Positions 1-7,034 are shown, counted from the stretch's first letter. The stretch: DNA of 12,266 nucleotides from Bacillota bacterium (GCA_017578085.1 PKQR01000061.1:1-12266); one strand, 5' to 3'. Notes: generated by a model from the sequence alone, not told the origin. Translations and numbers: made by a program.

Positions 1-160
1 GGCGGAACCGGTTGTCGATGGACCCGTAGCGGGTGGAAAACACCGCATAGCGCTTGTGAAACCCGGGCCGGGGCATCACGAACACTTCCAGCCCCACGTC
101 CAGCTTGGTGTAGAGCACCCGCTCCTTCAGCAGGTCGCTGTACATGGCCTGCCAGCCCAT
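1..160 (-). CDS. ymfH: M16 family metallopeptidase, YmfH-like (N-terminal part, cut by window edge)
   Basis: Only the first 53 codons are present; the gene continues beyond base 1. The visible N-terminus matches the start of YmfH-type M16 proteins: a LDVGLEVFVMPRPGFHKRYA stretch (residues 20-39) followed by a first beta strand ending in RYGSIDN (44-50). The family's zinc motif HxxEH should lie just past the edge, so catalytic status cannot be read here. The ATG shares its A with the TGA stop of the upstream ymfF-like gene (TGATG), which suggests translational coupling, and an AAGGAGGGG ribosome binding site sits 7 bases upstream, inside the end of that gene. In Bacillus subtilis, ymfF and ymfH lie with ymfI and have been linked to EF-P 5-aminopentanol modification. 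The proteins are also related to the peptide-processing pair AlbE/AlbF, so a peptide-maturation role is the alternative. Confidence 0.88.
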   Translation of the reverse strand, partial: MGWQAMYSDLLKERVLYTKLDVGLEVFVMPRPGFHKRYAVFSTRYGSIDNRFR

Positions 161-1461
161 CAGTGCCCCTCCTTCCCCGGCGGCGCCTGCGGCGTCCGCA
201 GGAAATACACGGTGTCCGGCCGGATGCGCTCCGCCACCCGGACGACGTCCTCCCGGGTGACCCCCTCGAGCGCGGCGATCGTCTCCTGCACCGGCCGCAC
301 CCGGCCGTTGACGATGCCCACCAGGCGGCCGCCGATGATGCGCCCCGGGCTGTCCTGGGCCGACAACACGCCGTTGATCAGGCCTTTGCGGGTGTTTTCC
401 AGCTCCTGGTCGGTAAAGCGGCCGTCGGCCATGGCCGCCACCTGCTCCCGGATGATGGCCAACGCCTGCTCGTATTTCTCGACGGCGATGCCGGCCACGA
501 CCCAGAGCACGCCCTTGCTGGCCTCCAGCTGCGATGACGCGAAATAGGCGAGGCTGGCCTTTTCCCGCACGTTGACAAACAACTTCGAGTGGGGAAACCC
601 GCCCAGGAGTCCATTGTACATGAGCAAGGCCGCGTAGTCGCCGTCGGGGTACCGGGTGCCCGTCCGGTAGCCCAGGGCCAGCACCCCTTGCTGCACCGGT
701 TGCTCCTCAAAGACGGTGCGCTCTGCGCGCGCCGGTGGGTCCGGGCCGGCTACGGCTGGCGGCGTTTCGACCAGGCCCCGCGGCAAGGGGAGACGCTCCT
801 TTACCCATTCGGTCACCCGGTCAGGTTCCACCGGCCCAACGACAAACACGTCCACGGGGCTCGTCGCCAGCACGTGGTGATAATGGTTGAAAAGCTCCTC
901 CGCGGTAACCTGGCGCAGCTCATCCACGTTGCCGTACTTGTGGAGGCCAAAAGGCTCGTCGCGGCACATCTCCTCGCGCAGCCGGTTGAGGGCGTATTGG
1001 GGCTTGTTGTTGATCAGGCTCTCGATGCGCCGCCGCAGCGCCTCCGCTTCCTGGGTCACGTACTCCCGCCTGAAAGCGCCGTTCTCCATGGCCGGGTCCA
1101 GCAGCACCTCACCCAGAAACGCCAGCGCCGCTTCGGTCATCCCCAGCTGCTCCGGGAGAAACCGCTCGTTGGCCACGTCCAGGAAGAGCTCGATGTTTTG
1201 CGTTTCCCCGATCTTGTTGATGTCGACCGCGAACTCCGCCCCATACAAGTTCTCCAGGTGCCGCGCGATGTCCCGGGCCGTAGGCAGTTTCCGGGTTCCC
1301 CGCCGGAGGACGAAGGGGATGACGGCGTTCTTGGTGTACGTGTCCGCCCGCAGGCTGCGCCTGAGCACCAGCCGGATGCTGGTGGTCTTGAACTTGTCTG
1401 TGGGCGCCACGTGCAGCGTGAAGCCCCGATCAATGGCGATGGATTGAAACTCAATCTGCAT
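160..1461 (-). CDS. ymfF: M16 family protein without zinc motif, YmfF-like
   Basis: A 433-residue protein, the usual length for the family (about 425). Two M16 halves are visible. In the N-terminal half the region where HxxEH should stand (about 45-75) has only HLENL at 68-72, so there is no zinc site. The C-terminal half keeps the substrate-binding R/Y signature GGFPHSKLFVNVREKASLAY (287-306), with Arg299 and Tyr306. This fits the known M16B arrangement in which one subunit carries the zinc motif and the partner the R/Y pair; the partner would be the overlapping downstream ymfH-like gene. I chose ATG 1461 because the GGGGAAG stretch is 9 bases away; ATG 1470 (three residues longer) is possible. 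The open frame continues to 1863, but that part is antiparallel shadow of the helicase end. It lies 91 bases after the helicase on the same strand with no terminator seen, so co-transcription is likely. The exact biochemical role is uncertain. Confidence 0.9.
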   Translation of the reverse strand: MQIEFQSIAIDRGFTLHVAPTDKFKTTSIRLVLRRSLRADTYTKNAVIPFVLRRGTRKLPTARDIARHLENLYGAEFAVDINKIGETQNIELFLDVANERFLPEQLGMTEAALAFLGEVLLDPAMENGAFRREYVTQEAEALRRRIESLINNKPQYALNRLREEMCRDEPFGLHKYGNVDELRQVTAEELFNHYHHVLATSPVDVFVVGPVEPDRVTEWVKERLPLPRGLVETPPAVAGPDPPARAERTVFEEQPVQQGVLALGYRTGTRYPDGDYAALLMYNGLLGGFPHSKLFVNVREKASLAYFASSQLEASKGVLWVVAGIAVEKYEQALAIIREQVAAMADGRFTDQELENTRKGLINGVLSAQDSPGRIIGGRLVGIVNGRVRPVQETIAALEGVTREDVVRVAERIRPDTVYFLRTPQAPPGKEGH

Positions 1462-1552
1462 GTGGACCATCTTCCCCCCCGGCGGCCCCACGCCGCTGCA
1501 CCGCGTTTTTGCGACGCCGCTCCGCCCGCCACCGTGTCCACCGGCAGCCGGC

Positions 1553-3595
1553 TTAAAGCACGATGGCCACTTCGTCCCGGTCCATCCTGTCCATGCATTC
1601 CTGCAGCTTGGTGCGCAAGATCGGGTCCTCGCCAGCCGCGAAGCGCACCTGGCGCAGGAGGTCGATCCCGCGCCGGAAGGCGTAAACGATGTCGCCTTCG
1701 TCCTGGTATGCCCCCTGCAGGAGGCGCGAGAAGGCCTCGCCCCGGCTCCAGCGGTAGGCCAAGGCAGCCAGGTGGTCATGGAAGCGCACGGTGGTGGTCC
1801 CGACAAAGCGCCGTTCCACCTCTTCGATGGCCTGCACGTGGGCCTGGATCGCGGCCACGTCAAACGCGTTGTGCGGGTGGCGGCCTTCCGAACGGCGCGG
1901 CTCGTAGTCGATGGAAACCGCCAGTGCGTTGATCTGGTCGGGATCCAGCCGGTGGAAATAGCCGGCGAAGAACAGCTCCGTCACCAACAGCTCCTGGATG
2001 TTGATGCGGGCGGCAAATTCGCCCCGCGCCGTGAGGGTGTCCCCGCGGATGAAATCCAATTCCTCCAGCACCCGGCGCTTGGCCTCAAATTCGTGGATAA
2101 ACCGCTCCGCGGGCGGCACTTCGGCCAGCTCCCGCTCCAGCGCCCGCACCCGCCGCGCTGCCTGCCGACGCTGCTTGGCATCGCCCGCCTGCTCGAGCTG
2201 CTCAAGCCGGGCCCGCGCCTTGGCCAAGGCCGCCTCCAGGCGTTCCCGCTCCCGCTCGGCCTGGTAGGTGGCGAAGTTCTTGCGCAGGATGTTGCGGATC
2301 TCGTCGGCCGAGTAAGACCGCACCAGGTTGAGCACCGAGTTGTAGCTCAAGGTGAAGCGGCTGCGCAGGGGCTCCACGTCCTGCTCCTGCATGCTGGGGT
2401 ACTCCTCGGGCACGAAGCGGTTGAAGTCCACCAGCGTAAACACGTACCCCCGCTCGTCGATCCCCCGGCGCCCTGCGCGCCCGGCCATCTGGAAATACTC
2501 CCTGTTGGTCAACGGGCGGAACGACTCCCCGTCCCATTTGGTGATGCTGTCAAAGCAAACGCTGCGGCACGGGAAGTTGAGGCCGACGGCGAAGGTTTCC
2601 GTGCAGTAGAGCACCCGGATGAGGCGCTGCTCGAACAAGTCCTCCACGATGTCCTTGACGATGGCCAACAGGCCCGCATGATGATAGCCGATGCCCTTGA
2701 GCAAAAGGCGCGTCAAGGAGCTGAGCCGCGGGATGGTGCCGCCGCTCCACCGCTCCAGGTGCTTGTCGATGATCTCCTTGACCTGCTGCTTTTCCCTGCG
2801 GGTCAGGAAGTCAAAGTGCTCGCCCAGTTCCGCGCCGTTGAGCTCGCACTGGCGGCGGCTGAAGGTGAAAAACAGGCACGGGAGGTAGCGCCGGTGGATT
2901 TCTTGGATCAAATCCACATGGGTTGTCCGGGGGAAATCCAGGCGCAGGCGCTCTTTGGAGCGCAGCTTGAGCCTTTCCGCGTAACGCCGGTAGCGCTGCT
3001 CCAGGCGCCGGAACGTGGTGATGCCGGAGGTGACCTCATACATGTAGTGGGTCAGGGGCACCGCGCGCTCGGGATGGTGGACGACTTGCACCGGGTGCCC
3101 GTGCACCTGGGTCAGCCACGCGGCCAGCTCGGCCACGTTGGGGATGGTGGCCGACAGCCCGAGAAACCGCATGTGGGGCGGCATGAAGATGAGGCTTTCT
3201 TCCCACACGCTCCCGCGGGCCGGGTCGTCGATGTAGTGGATCTCGTCGAAGATACAGTAGGCCACCTCAGCCACGCGCGCCGGGTCCTGGTGCAGGAGGT
3301 TACGGAAAATCTCCGTGGTCATGATGAGGATGGGCGCTTCGGGGTTGATGACCACGTCGCCGGTCAAGATGCCGACCTTCTCAGGCCCCAGGAGCCGCTT
3401 GAACTCCTTGTACTTCTGGTTGCTCAGGGCCTTGATGGGCGCGGTGTAGACGACCCGGCGGCCTTGGGCGGCCATGAACTCGATGAGGTAATCCGCCACC
3501 AGCGTTTTGCCGGTCCCGGTGGGCGCCGACACCAGCACGCTGTAGTTGCGCTGGATCCAGCCGATGGCCTCCCGCTGGAACGGGTCCAGCTGCAT
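1553..3595 (-). CDS. Ski2-like DExH-box RNA helicase (HelY/Mtr4-related)
   Basis: A 680-residue superfamily 2 helicase with every motif visible: Q-like LDPFQ (3-7), Walker A APTGTGKT (24-31), TAPIKALSNQKY (51-62), TTEIF (93-97), DEIH box (117-120), SAT (148-150), FFTFSRRQC (242-250), TETFAVGLNFP (332-342) and QMAGRAGRRGID (369-380). DEIH plus QMAGRAGRRGID is the signature of Ski2-like RNA helicases (Ski2, Mtr4, mycobacterial HelY). After the motor come a charged helical segment (about 444-515, rich in Arg, Glu and Ala, probably coiled coil) and a C-terminal domain like the DSHCT region. The expected activity is ATP-driven 3'-to-5' RNA unwinding linked to RNA turnover or processing; the bacterial substrate is unknown. 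The ATG at 3595 has only a weak ribosome binding site; see the Shine-Dalgarno at 3660-3666, which points to an N-terminus 19 codons longer. First gene of the minus-strand group that includes the two M16 genes. Confidence 0.95.
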   Translation of the reverse strand: MQLDPFQREAIGWIQRNYSVLVSAPTGTGKTLVADYLIEFMAAQGRRVVYTAPIKALSNQKYKEFKRLLGPEKVGILTGDVVINPEAPILIMTTEIFRNLLHQDPARVAEVAYCIFDEIHYIDDPARGSVWEESLIFMPPHMRFLGLSATIPNVAELAAWLTQVHGHPVQVVHHPERAVPLTHYMYEVTSGITTFRRLEQRYRRYAERLKLRSKERLRLDFPRTTHVDLIQEIHRRYLPCLFFTFSRRQCELNGAELGEHFDFLTRREKQQVKEIIDKHLERWSGGTIPRLSSLTRLLLKGIGYHHAGLLAIVKDIVEDLFEQRLIRVLYCTETFAVGLNFPCRSVCFDSITKWDGESFRPLTNREYFQMAGRAGRRGIDERGYVFTLVDFNRFVPEEYPSMQEQDVEPLRSRFTLSYNSVLNLVRSYSADEIRNILRKNFATYQAERERERLEAALAKARARLEQLEQAGDAKQRRQAARRVRALERELAEVPPAERFIHEFEAKRRVLEELDFIRGDTLTARGEFAARINIQELLVTELFFAGYFHRLDPDQINALAVSIDYEPRRSEGRHPHNAFDVAAIQAHVQAIEEVERRFVGTTTVRFHDHLAALAYRWSRGEAFSRLLQGAYQDEGDIVYAFRRGIDLLRQVRFAAGEDPILRTKLQECMDRMDRDEVAIVL

Positions 3596-3630
3596 GCCCC
3601 GGTACTCGGTTATCTCCGCGGCCGCAAAGC

Positions 3631-3704
3631 CGCTGCGTGCTTCGTCGCTTATCGTAAAGTCACCTCATGCCACACTGTGGGAGCGCCGCTGCGCTGCGTG
3701 CTTC
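3631..3704. repeat. 13-bp direct repeat in the helicase leader
   Basis: CGCTGCGTGCTTC occurs exactly twice, at 3631-3643 and 3692-3704, 61 bases apart on the plus strand, on either side of the helicase Shine-Dalgarno. It could be a duplicated protein-binding site or a trace of local duplication. In GC-rich DNA a chance repeat of this length within 300 bases is uncommon but not impossible. Confidence 0.35.
3652..3666 (-). promoter_or_regulatory. Strong Shine-Dalgarno followed by an ATA codon, possible helicase start
   Basis: GAGGTGA (3666-3660) is a 7-base match to the anti-Shine-Dalgarno. Seven bases later, at 3652, is an ATA codon in frame with the helicase. Starting there would add 19 residues before the ATG at 3595. 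The frame is open from a TGA just upstream, and no ATG, GTG or TTG occurs in it before 3595. The other start-like triplets near the SD (ATG at 3668, GTG at 3663) hit stops within a few codons. Either a rare ATA start is used, or the SD serves a short leader peptide, or it is coincidence. Confidence 0.4.
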
Positions 3705-3722
3705 TGAGCCGACTACTAGGCC

Positions 3723-3749
3723 CGGCGAGCCCGCCTGCTGGGCCCGCCG
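3723..3749 (-). other. Strong hairpin at the 5' end of the helicase leader RNA
   Basis: On the minus-strand transcript the bases 3749-3740 pair with 3732-3723 to form a 10-bp stem (nine Watson-Crick pairs, one G-U at 3744/3728) with a 7-base loop. It would begin about five bases after the predicted transcription start. No U-run follows, so it is not an intrinsic terminator. A 5' hairpin of this kind could protect the mRNA from 5'-end decay or act as a control element; that role is inference. Confidence 0.5.
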
Positions 3750-3760
3750 AGCGCAGCTTC

Positions 3761-3789
3761 ATCCTAGCACAGCCCCTGGCGCCTGTCCA
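3761..3789 (-). promoter_or_regulatory. Promoter for the helicase group (sigma-A type)
   Basis: On the minus strand a -35 TGGACA (3789-3784, 5 of 6 to TTGACA) is followed after exactly 17 bases by TAGGAT (3766-3761, 4 of 6 to TATAAT), with TG at the extended -10 position. Transcription would begin near 3754, giving a leader of about 90 bases before the Shine-Dalgarno at 3666. It is divergent from the queG promoter. Confidence 0.6.
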
Positions 3790-3835
3790 CGGCCGGGCCC
3801 GGACGCCCCCGTTACGGCCGCACTTGTCCCCGCCA

Positions 3836-3844
3836 TGGTATAAT
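3836..3844 (+). promoter_or_regulatory. Extended -10 promoter of queG
   Basis: TGGTATAAT is a perfect extended -10 element (TGn then TATAAT at 3839-3844). No good -35 lies at the normal distance (3816-3821 is GGCCGC), as is usual for extended -10 promoters. Transcription should begin near 3851, downstream of the ATG at 3846, leaving a leader of about 28 bases before the GTG at 3879. Confidence 0.65.
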
Positions 3845-3878
3845 CATGTGTACTTCAGCGAAAGGCAGGCCGCACCTC

Positions 3879-5072
3879 GTGTCCCTGGAGGCAGAGATCA
3901 AGGCTGTTGCCCGCGAGGTCGGGTTCGACGTGGCGGCCATCGGGCGGGCAGACCCTTACGTGCGGGCCCACCGGGTGCTGGAAGAGCGCCGGGCGCGGGG
4001 ACATTACCCCGCCTTTACCGAAGCCGACATCGCCCTGCGCTGCGACCCGAAGCGGCTGTTGCCGTCGGCCCGCTCCGTTATTGCCTTAGGAATTTCCTAC
4101 CTTACCGCCCATCGCTCCCGCGCCACCCGGGCGGGCAGCGACCCCAAGGGGCAGCTGTCCCGCTACGCCTGGGGCCATGACTACCACCCGATCATGCGGG
4201 CGCGCATGCAAGCCATCATTGAGTTTCTCGAGCGCCGCGTCCCGGATCTTGAGGCTCAAGCCTTCGTGGACACCGGCCCTCCGGTGGACCGGGAAGTGGC
4301 CGCGCAGGCGGGACTTGGCTGGTACGGCAAGAACGCCTGCCTGTATGTGCCCGGCTACGGCTCCTGGGTTTTTTTGGGCGAGATCTTTACCAATGTCGAG
4401 CTCAAGCCCGATCCGCCCGTGAGCCTGGACTGCGGGGACTGCGACCGGTGCATCCGGGCCTGCCCTACCGGGGCCATCGTCGAGCCCTTTTACGTGGACC
4501 CCAACCGGTGCATCTCGCACCTCACCCAGATGGGCGGCGCCATCCCCAAGGAGCTGCGGCCCGCCATGGGGCTCAAGGTGTTTGGCTGCGACGTGTGCCA
4601 GGAAGTGTGCCCGTGGAACCAGGAGGCCATCGTGGCTGACCGTCCTGAGTTCCAGCCGCTGCCTGAGGTCGGCACCGCGCCGTCCCTCATCGACATGCTC
4701 ACCATGACCAAGGGCGAGTTCCGGCGGCGCTTCGGGCCCACCGCCGCCGCGTGGCGGGGCAAGAAAACCTTGCAGCGCAATGCGGCCATCGCCCTAGGCA
4801 ACAGCCGCAACCCCGCCGCAGTGCCGGCCCTGGCCCGGGCGTTGGCCGAGGACCCCAAACCTGTAGTCCGGGCCAGCGCCGCCTGGGCCCTCGGGCGGAT
4901 CGGCGGGGATGACGCCTATCGGGCTTTGCTGCAAGCCCGGGAGCGCGAGACGGACCCAGAAGTCCGCCAGGAAATCGAGGAAGCCCTGGAGCGGGTCCAG
5001 GGCTCTAGAGGCACGCCCGCACCGCCGCCGCCACCCGCGGCACCGCGTCCACGCTCACATGCCGGTGGGTGA
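3879..5072 (+). CDS. queG: Epoxyqueuosine reductase QueG
   Basis: The last step of queuosine synthesis: reduction of epoxyqueuosine to queuosine in the wobble base of GUN tRNAs, using cobalamin and two 4Fe-4S clusters. The 397-residue protein has the N-terminal cobalamin-binding fold with DTGPPVDREVA (131-141; Asp131 is the family's catalytic acid). The ferredoxin-like part has CGDCDRCIRACP (185-196), Cys211 and CDVCQEVCPWN (237-247). HEAT-like repeats cover about 296-372, as in the Bacillus form. A Pro/Ala-rich tail (379-397) is unusual. I chose GTG 3879 (AAAGGCAGG, 9 bases upstream; N-terminus LEAEIKAVAREVGFD fits the family). The ATG at 3846 lies two bases after the -10 box and is probably not transcribed. 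The last 68 bases overlap the convergent ltaE. No other queuosine gene is in the window. Confidence 0.95.
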   Translation: MSLEAEIKAVAREVGFDVAAIGRADPYVRAHRVLEERRARGHYPAFTEADIALRCDPKRLLPSARSVIALGISYLTAHRSRATRAGSDPKGQLSRYAWGHDYHPIMRARMQAIIEFLERRVPDLEAQAFVDTGPPVDREVAAQAGLGWYGKNACLYVPGYGSWVFLGEIFTNVELKPDPPVSLDCGDCDRCIRACPTGAIVEPFYVDPNRCISHLTQMGGAIPKELRPAMGLKVFGCDVCQEVCPWNQEAIVADRPEFQPLPEVGTAPSLIDMLTMTKGEFRRRFGPTAAAWRGKKTLQRNAAIALGNSRNPAAVPALARALAEDPKPVVRASAAWALGRIGGDDAYRALLQARERETDPEVRQEIEEALERVQGSRGTPAPPPPPAAPRPRSHAGG

Positions 5073-6078
5073 CGAAGCGGACCTGCCGCGGGCCAAATGG
5101 GACCGCTAGGACGCCGTGGGCCTTGAGCCGCTGCACAAAGTCACCGGCGTCATACCCTTCGGGCAGGGAAAAAAGGACGATGTTGGTCTCCACCTGCTCA
5201 GGGTCGATCCCGATGCCGTCGATGGCGTGCAGGGCGTGGGCGAGAGCCTTGGCCACGCGGTGATCCTCCGCCAGCCGGTCCACCATCGTCTCAAGGGCCA
5301 CCAGGCCCGCCGCGGCCAGCACGCCGGCCTGCCGCATCCCGCCGCCCAGCATCTGGCGCACGCGGCGGGCTTTGGCGATGAAGGTGCGCGAGCCTACCAG
5401 CACCGAACCCACGGGCGCCGACAGCCCCTTGGATAGGGAGAACATCACCGAGTCCACCGGCTCCGCCAGCACCCGCGCGTCAACGCCCAAAGCGACTGCG
5501 GCGTTGAAGATGCGAGCGCCGTCCAGGTGCACCGGCAGGCCGAATTTCCTTGCGACCGCGACGACGGCGTGCAGGCGCTCCACCGGCATGACGCTGCCGC
5601 CGCCCCGGTTGTGGGTGTTTTCCAGGCACAAAAGGCCCGGAGGTGGAAAGTGCATGCCGGCCGGGCGTGCCAGCCCTTCGATGTCCTCCGGGGTGGGAAT
5701 GCCCCGCTGGCCGCGGAAAAGCCGCGGCAAGAGGCCCGCGATGCGGCTGACGCCGCCGGCTTCGTAGTAATAGATGTGGGACGACTCCTCCAGCCACACT
5801 TCTTGCCCCGGCACCGTATGGGTCAGCAGGGCGATCAGGTTGCCCATGGTGCCGCTGGGTACAAACAGCCCCGCTTCTTTCCCCAGGCGGGCCGCGGCCG
5901 CCTCCTCAAGGCGCGCCACGGTCGGGTCATGCCCGAGCACGTCGTCGCCCACCTGGGCCTTGGCCATGGCCTCCCGCATGGCCTCCGTCGGTTCGGTCAC
6001 CGTGTCGCTGCGCAGATCGATGACGGGGAGCTCGCCCGGTGACGCCGGCGCGCCCCCCGCTCCCGGTACAAGACTCAA
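5005..6078 (-). CDS. ltaE: Low-specificity L-threonine aldolase
   Basis: A PLP-dependent fold-type I enzyme that cleaves L-threonine or L-allo-threonine to glycine and acetaldehyde in the cytoplasm. The 357-residue protein begins with a short Gly/Pro/Ala-rich leader, then shows the family signatures: IDLRSDTVTEPT (20-31), VGDDVLGHDPT (43-53), PSGTMGN (74-80), the His that stacks on PLP in SSHIYYYEAGG (99-109), HLDGAR (184-189) and SLSKGLSAPVGS (214-225), in which Lys217 should form the Schiff base. E. coli LtaE has 333 residues; the extra length is mostly at the N-terminus. Start is TTG at 6078, supported by AGGAG 7 bases upstream. Last gene of the four-gene thioredoxin operon, 17 bases after its neighbour. 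Its 3' end overlaps the 3' end of queG. Confidence 0.95.
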   Translation of the reverse strand: MSLVPGAGGAPASPGELPVIDLRSDTVTEPTEAMREAMAKAQVGDDVLGHDPTVARLEEAAAARLGKEAGLFVPSGTMGNLIALLTHTVPGQEVWLEESSHIYYYEAGGVSRIAGLLPRLFRGQRGIPTPEDIEGLARPAGMHFPPPGLLCLENTHNRGGGSVMPVERLHAVVAVARKFGLPVHLDGARIFNAAVALGVDARVLAEPVDSVMFSLSKGLSAPVGSVLVGSRTFIAKARRVRQMLGGGMRQAGVLAAAGLVALETMVDRLAEDHRVAKALAHALHAIDGIGIDPEQVETNIVLFSLPEGYDAGDFVQRLKAHGVLAVPFGPRQVRFVTHRHVSVDAVPRVAAAVRACL

Positions 6079-6095
6079 GGCCGCGCTCCTTTCCC

Positions 6096-7034
6096 TCAGT
6101 CGACGATAAACACGACGGCGTTGCGCCCTAGAAAATCGTACTTGGCCAGCTCCCGGCGGATCATGGCCGCGTCGGCCATGCTGATGATGACGCTGGCGCG
6201 AAAGGCGTCCTCCACCCTGCCGACAGCCGTGACCACCAGCGGCAGCCGGTAGGGGTAAAGTTCGCTCACCGCGAGGCGCGGGTGCCGGATAGCCTCGTCG
6301 GGGTCGCGCACGTACGCGACGATGCCCCGGGAGATGACCAGCCGCGGGTCCGCCTCCGCGCCCGTATAGACCAGGCCGCCCTGCTCGTCGACAATGCGGG
6401 GTGACATCCCCCGTGCGACGCCCAAGCCCCGGGCGTCCACCACGAGGCCCGTGTATACGTGACCGTAGCGCGCAAGCAGCGCCTCCCAGTGGGCTGCCAG
6501 CTGCTGCGGCCGGTCGTCGACGCGCACCAGGGACAGGTCATCCCACCAGATGGACCCTTCAAGGATGCCGCCGGCCACCGCCGTCGCCCGGGTTTGCCCG
6601 GAGGCGACGAACTCCAGCTCCAGCCGGTGCCACTGGCCGTCGGCGGGGATGCCCCGGTAGATGCGCTGCTGGCCCAAAGACGCGTCGCCCCAGTCGATGC
6701 CGAGCACCGCCACCGCGGGCGCGTCGGCCCGCACCCATCCTGAGAGCACGTACCGCCCGCCGGCCACCAGCTGCAGGCCCCGCTGGCGCCAGAGAACTTC
6801 GCCTTCCCGGCCGCTGACGGTCAAGCGCCCGCTGGCGGCGCCGGCGTACGCCACCCGCACGTCCCGGCCCGCGCTGCTGGCGCCGGAGGGCAACCAGCCG
6901 GTAGGCTGGATGGTTCCGGTTTCAAAACTGCCGTTGTCCAGCAAGTTGACGCCGTAAACCTCCTGGGCCAACGCCTCCCCGCCGGCCGGGGCCAGCGCCG
7001 CCAAGAGGCACAAGAGCACTGCGGCCGCCCGCAT
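6096..7034 (-). CDS. Secreted protein with CBM-like domain and LPP20/FlgT-like C-terminal region
   Basis: 312 residues. A signal peptide is clear: Arg2, a hydrophobic stretch 3-17 and a likely cut after ALA (21-23). No lipobox is evident. Residues 28-171 look like a CBM_4_9/galactose-binding jelly roll: NLLDNGSFETG (30-40), a GRYVLSGWVRA strand (93-103) and the closing WWDDLSLV (163-170). The rest (about 190-312) is a second module, YTGLVVDARGLGVARGMSPRI (194-214), later VISMADAA (282-290) and a C-terminal VVFIVD. I know this pattern from surface proteins often annotated near LPP20 or FlgT; this is recall, not a search. The ATG at 7034 has GGAGGG 5 bases upstream; a GTG at 7049 would add five residues. 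It sits 14 bases after the M32 peptidase and 17 before ltaE, so it is co-transcribed with cytoplasmic enzymes. Ligand and function are unknown. Confidence 0.85.
   Translation of the reverse strand: MRAAAVLLCLLAALAPAGGEALAQEVYGVNLLDNGSFETGTIQPTGWLPSGASSAGRDVRVAYAGAASGRLTVSGREGEVLWRQRGLQLVAGGRYVLSGWVRADAPAVAVLGIDWGDASLGQQRIYRGIPADGQWHRLELEFVASGQTRATAVAGGILEGSIWWDDLSLVRVDDRPQQLAAHWEALLARYGHVYTGLVVDARGLGVARGMSPRIVDEQGGLVYTGAEADPRLVISRGIVAYVRDPDEAIRHPRLAVSELYPYRLPLVVTAVGRVEDAFRASVIISMADAAMIRRELAKYDFLGRNAVVFIVD

Noticed and set aside
1471..1552. Possible terminator or small gene between the helicase and the ymfF-like gene.
   Set aside because: Only a 4-bp CCGG-CTG-CCGG stem, no T-run at the right place and no reading frame with a start and ribosome site.
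1462..1863. Upstream extension of the ymfF-like frame, which would make a 567-residue protein.
   Set aside because: The extension is low-complexity Arg/Pro/Ser-rich sequence overlapping the helicase 3' end, and the family begins at about MQIEFQSIAIDRGF.
3846..3848. ATG as the queG start.
   Set aside because: It lies two bases after a perfect extended -10 and so before the likely transcription start; GTG 3879 has a ribosome binding site and a family-like N-terminus.
1460..4180. Open frame of more than 900 codons on the plus strand, opposite the helicase and ymfF-like gene.
   Set aside because: It is the GC-rich shadow of the minus-strand genes. It lacks a ribosome binding site and any recognisable domain, while the opposite strand encodes complete conserved helicase motifs.
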